7,464 bases of DNA from Ruminococcus flavefaciens (lineage in GTDB: Bacteria > Bacillota > Clostridia > Oscillospirales > Ruminococcaceae). This document shows, one piece after another, positions 5,329 through 7,464 of the stretch. Location: contig CADBQF010000383.1 of NCBI GenBank assembly GCA_902796705.1, positions 1-7,464 on the forward strand, given 5' to 3'. The notes beneath the pieces are model-generated. The model was not told the DNA's origin. It worked only from the letters and a program-made list of their open reading frames with translations, and did no database searches. A program made the position numbers and the translations under genes. Position 1 is the stretch's first letter. Each line of letters starts with the position of its first letter.

Positions 5329-6723
5329 ATGAAAACGATCAAATTACTTGCTCTGACAGCAGCCTGTACGCTCTTGTTCTCTGCGGTCTCATGCGGTGAT
5401 AACGGCGGATCATCTGCCGGAAGCCAGTCAGCAGCTCCGGGCAGTGTAACGACAAGCACTCCTCAGATAGACGGATATGATCTTCTCTGGAGCGATGAGT
5501 TCGACGGCGGAAGGCTCAATGAGGATATCTGGAGTTACGATCCTCACGAACCCGGCTGGACAAATAACGAATTGCAGGAATATACTACTTCAACAGAAAA
5601 TGTCTATGTCAAGGACGGCAAGCTCGTTATCAAGGCTGTCAAGACGCAAAAGGACGGAAAGGACTATTACACTTCCGGCAAGATAAAAACGCAGAATAAA
5701 AAGGACTTTATGTACGGCAAAGTCGTCGTAAGTGCAAAAGTTCCGAGAGGACAGGGCTTATGGCCGGCTATATGGATGATGCCGACTGACGAGGATCACT
5801 ACGGACAGTGGCCTAAGTGCGGCGAGATCGATATAATGGAAGTCCTCGGAAGCACTGTCACTAAAGCTTATGGAACAGTCCATTACGGTGAACCTCATGC
5901 CGAACAGCAGAAGGCTTTCAAGCTGAAGAAGGGTTCTTTTGCCGACAGCTTCCATGAATTCAGCGTAGAATGGGAACCGGGCGAGATGAGGTTCTTCATA
6001 GACGGTGAGCTTTACCATACGGTCAATGACTGGTTCACAGCAGTCGAGGGCGAGGAAGAAAAGCCTTATCCGGCACCGTTCGATCAGCCGTTCTTCGTGC
6101 AGCTCAATCTTGCGGTCGGCGGAGACTGGCCGGGCGATCCTGATGAAACGACTGATTTCGACAAGGCACAGTTTGAAGTTGACTATGTGCGTGTTTACCA
6201 GAAACCACAGTACGATATGGACGTTACAAAGCCGCAGGTGCAGCTCAGAGAAGCTCTCCCGGACGGCAACTTCATATATAACGGCAATTTTGAAGAAGAC
6301 GAAAACCTTGAAGACGACGTAAACTGGAAGTTCCTCCTCTTTGAAGGCGGAGAAGGTGCTGCCGAGATAAAGGACGGCGAGATCGTGATAACCTCTGAGG
6401 CAGAGGGCAAACAGGAATACTCAGTACAGCTCGTTCAGCCTGAACTTCCTATGGTAAAAGGCAAGAAATACCGTGCATCTTTCGATGCCTATGCAGATGC
6501 ACCGAGAGATATGATAGTATGCGTTTCAGCTCCGAATGCAGGCTGGATCAGATATTTACAGGATACAAAACTCTCCCTCACTACAGAAAAACAGACATAC
6601 ACATTTGATTTTGACATGAATGAAAAGACCGATCCGAACGGCAGACTCGAATTCAATATGGGCAAGTGCGGTTCTACCGAAACTATCCATATCACGAATG
6701 TAAGAGTCGAAGAAATAGGATGA
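5329..6723 (+). CDS. GH16 endo-beta-1,3-glucanase (laminarinase-type) lipoprotein with CBM4-like domain
   Basis: A 464-residue extracellular lipoprotein. The leader MKTIKLLALTAACTLLFSAVSC has a lipobox-like end with C22 as lipidation site, followed by a Ser/Gly/Ala linker (23-46). The GH16 domain spans about 47-292: WSDEF near the start, LWPAIWMMP (144-152), and the catalytic motif GEIDIMEVLG (165-174), in which E166 is the expected nucleophile, D168 the helper and E171 the acid/base. The E-x-D-x-x-E spacing with a bulge is typical of laminarinases, unlike E-x-D-x-E of lichenases. Residues about 312-464 look like a CBM4/CBM9-type jelly roll, starting NFIYNGNFEED. It probably cleaves beta-1,3- or mixed-linkage glucans at the cell surface. 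Start at 5329 follows GGGGG by 9 nt; a longer frame from 5272 would begin before the -10. No dockerin is present. Confidence 0.93.
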   Translation: MKTIKLLALTAACTLLFSAVSCGDNGGSSAGSQSAAPGSVTTSTPQIDGYDLLWSDEFDGGRLNEDIWSYDPHEPGWTNNELQEYTTSTENVYVKDGKLVIKAVKTQKDGKDYYTSGKIKTQNKKDFMYGKVVVSAKVPRGQGLWPAIWMMPTDEDHYGQWPKCGEIDIMEVLGSTVTKAYGTVHYGEPHAEQQKAFKLKKGSFADSFHEFSVEWEPGEMRFFIDGELYHTVNDWFTAVEGEEEKPYPAPFDQPFFVQLNLAVGGDWPGDPDETTDFDKAQFEVDYVRVYQKPQYDMDVTKPQVQLREALPDGNFIYNGNFEEDENLEDDVNWKFLLFEGGEGAAEIKDGEIVITSEAEGKQEYSVQLVQPELPMVKGKKYRASFDAYADAPRDMIVCVSAPNAGWIRYLQDTKLSLTTEKQTYTFDFDMNEKTDPNGRLEFNMGKCGSTETIHITNVRVEEIG

Positions 6724-6753
6724 TACCTCTTTAATGTTCTCTTAACGATATTG

Positions 6754-6790
6754 GAAAACTCCCGTGAGCATAGCGTTCACGGGAGTTTTC
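6754..6790. terminator. Strong bidirectional terminator
   Basis: GAAAACTCCCGTGA (6754-6767) pairs perfectly over 14 bp with 6777-6790 around a 9-nt loop. Rightwards the stem ends in TTTTC with further T-rich sequence; leftwards it ends in TTTTCC. It lies 30 nt after the GH16 stop and 2 nt beyond the stop of the convergent lipoprotein gene, serving both. Confidence 0.92.
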
Positions 6791-6792
6791 TT

Positions 6793-7437
6793 TCAGTTTT
6801 TAACAAAGAACGCATCAGCACCGGCGTTTTCGATGTCGTCGTTCCATACAAGACCGGTCTTTTCGCCTTCTTCAGAGATCTGGAGATAACCTGTTCCGTC
6901 AGTGTATTCGACCTCGGAAGTGCTTGTACCGTCTTCATTGTATATCACATGAGTTTTAACGCAGTCAGAATAATCAAGAACCTGTCTGCCGTTGAATTCG
7001 CCGCTCATGTCCCACTGTGCTTCCTCAAGAGCCGAACCTGCCCAGTGGATATGGATATTGTAGGTATTTCCGCTTCCCTTTGTGACTTCGATGATGCCTC
7101 TGCCGGCGTGTTCCTCAGAGTAAGTGCCGGAGAAAACGTCTTCAGACGGGATATCTTCCTCGGTCACGTCAGTTTCAGCCGTCTCAGCGGTGGAAGAAGT
7201 TTCTTCCTCAGCGGAAGTTTCTGTCTCTGCGGCGGAAGTATCCTCAATGTCAGCTTCTGCGGAAGAAGCTTCGGTCGTTTCTTCTGCTGTAGTTTCCTCT
7301 TCGGAAGAAGTTTCTGTTTCGGTCGGGACAGAAGCAGCAGACGGTGTTTTGGCAGCTTCATCGGAACTGCCGGCATATTTTCCGCAGCCGCAGAGCATCA
7401 TAGCGACAGCGAGCATAAATATCATTTTCTTTTTCAT
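6793..7437 (-). CDS. Lipoprotein of unknown function with acidic Thr/Glu/Ser linker
   Basis: A 214-residue predicted lipoprotein. The leader MKKKMIFMLAVAMMLCGC has a good lipobox (L15-C16-G17-C18) with C18 as lipidation site. Residues about 37-100 form a low-complexity acidic linker rich in Thr, Glu, Ser and Ala, probably a flexible spacer through the cell wall. The C-terminal domain (about 101-214) begins VFSGTYSEEHAGRG and is predicted beta-rich, with IHIHWAGSA, WDMSGEF, a YTDGTGYL turn and a WNDDIENAGAD segment. It resembles hypothetical lipoprotein domains I recall from Ruminococcus and relatives; no function is known to me. The ATG at 7437 is preferred because GGAG lies 8 nt upstream; the ATG at 7443 would leave only 2 nt. 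Its promoter is beyond the right edge. It converges on the GH16 gene, so a shared role is unproven. Confidence 0.85.
   Translation of the reverse strand: MKKKMIFMLAVAMMLCGCGKYAGSSDEAAKTPSAASVPTETETSSEEETTAEETTEASSAEADIEDTSAAETETSAEEETSSTAETAETDVTEEDIPSEDVFSGTYSEEHAGRGIIEVTKGSGNTYNIHIHWAGSALEEAQWDMSGEFNGRQVLDYSDCVKTHVIYNEDGTSTSEVEYTDGTGYLQISEEGEKTGLVWNDDIENAGADAFFVKN
7138..7329 (-). repeat. Low-complexity Thr/Glu/Ser/Ala-coding tract
   Basis: Encodes residues 37-100 of the lipoprotein, mostly permutations of GAA/GAG, ACT/ACC, TCT/TCC and GCA/GCT codons. Imperfect GCGGAAGT-like units recur on the plus strand (for example near 7210 and 7230). Such tracts can change length by slippage. Overlapping open frames here are compositional shadows. 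Confidence 0.75.
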
Positions 7438-7464
7438 TGTCATCTCTCCTGAAATAATATTTTC

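Noticed and set aside
5321..5332. Three-codon upstream frame (M-W-I-stop) whose TGA overlaps the GH16 ATG
   Set aside because: Looks like a translationally coupled leader, but the Shine-Dalgarno is only 1 nt from this ATG and 9 nt from the GH16 ATG, so the latter should be used.
7138..7329. Possible minisatellite or CRISPR-like array
   Set aside because: The repetition is codon-level low complexity without fixed-length repeats and spacers; it is explained by the protein linker.
6751..7452. Long plus-strand open frame (233 codons) antisense to the right-hand lipoprotein
   Set aside because: It starts inside the terminator stem, has no ribosome binding site and is Ser/Phe/Cys-rich as expected for the complement of a Thr/Glu/Ser linker. 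The minus-strand frame has a lipobox and ribosome binding site.

Overview
The window looks like a chromosomal segment of a gut or rumen Clostridia member, most likely Ruminococcus or a close Oscillospiraceae relative. This is inferred from a type I-like dockerin on a BspA-type leucine-rich-repeat surface protein, a lipoprotein GH16 glucanase with a CBM4-like tail, strong GGAGG-type ribosome binding sites and AT-rich consensus promoters. No database search was run, so the genus is an inference. No tRNA, rRNA, CRISPR array, insertion sequence, transposase or attachment site is visible.

Layout. Bases 1-86 hold four TTAAC direct repeats and a ribosome-binding-site-like element, both reading leftwards, apparently the control region of a minus-strand gene beyond the left edge. 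At 87-1223 a divergent pair follows: a small flavin-fold (pyridoxamine 5'-phosphate oxidase-like/Nim-like) protein on the minus strand and an Rrf2-family regulator on the plus strand. The 222-bp gap between them carries one well-formed promoter for each. A hairpin at 1222-1250 separates the Rrf2 gene from the convergent 1021-residue secreted LRR/transglutaminase-like/dockerin protein (1298-4363, minus). Directly upstream of the latter, on the same strand, is an AraC-family regulator (4422-5192), whose stop codon overlaps the -35 element of the LRR gene. The AraC gene is divergent from a lipoprotein GH16 beta-glucanase (5329-6723, plus). A 14-bp hairpin ends that gene and also serves a convergent lipoprotein of unknown function (6793-7437, minus), whose promoter lies off the right edge.

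How the parts may fit together. The regulator at 4422-5192 sits between two extracellular proteins: a cell-anchored laminarinase-type enzyme and a dockerin-bearing adhesion-like scaffold passenger. The GH16 promoter has a good -10 but a poor -35, as expected of an activator-dependent promoter, so control by the adjacent AraC protein is a reasonable inference. The Rrf2/flavoprotein pair looks like a separate small redox- or sulfur-responsive module. I see no clear evidence of a wholly new system. The most unusual items are the dockerin-tagged LRR protein with an apparently incomplete transglutaminase triad, and the Pho-box-like repeat cluster at the left edge.
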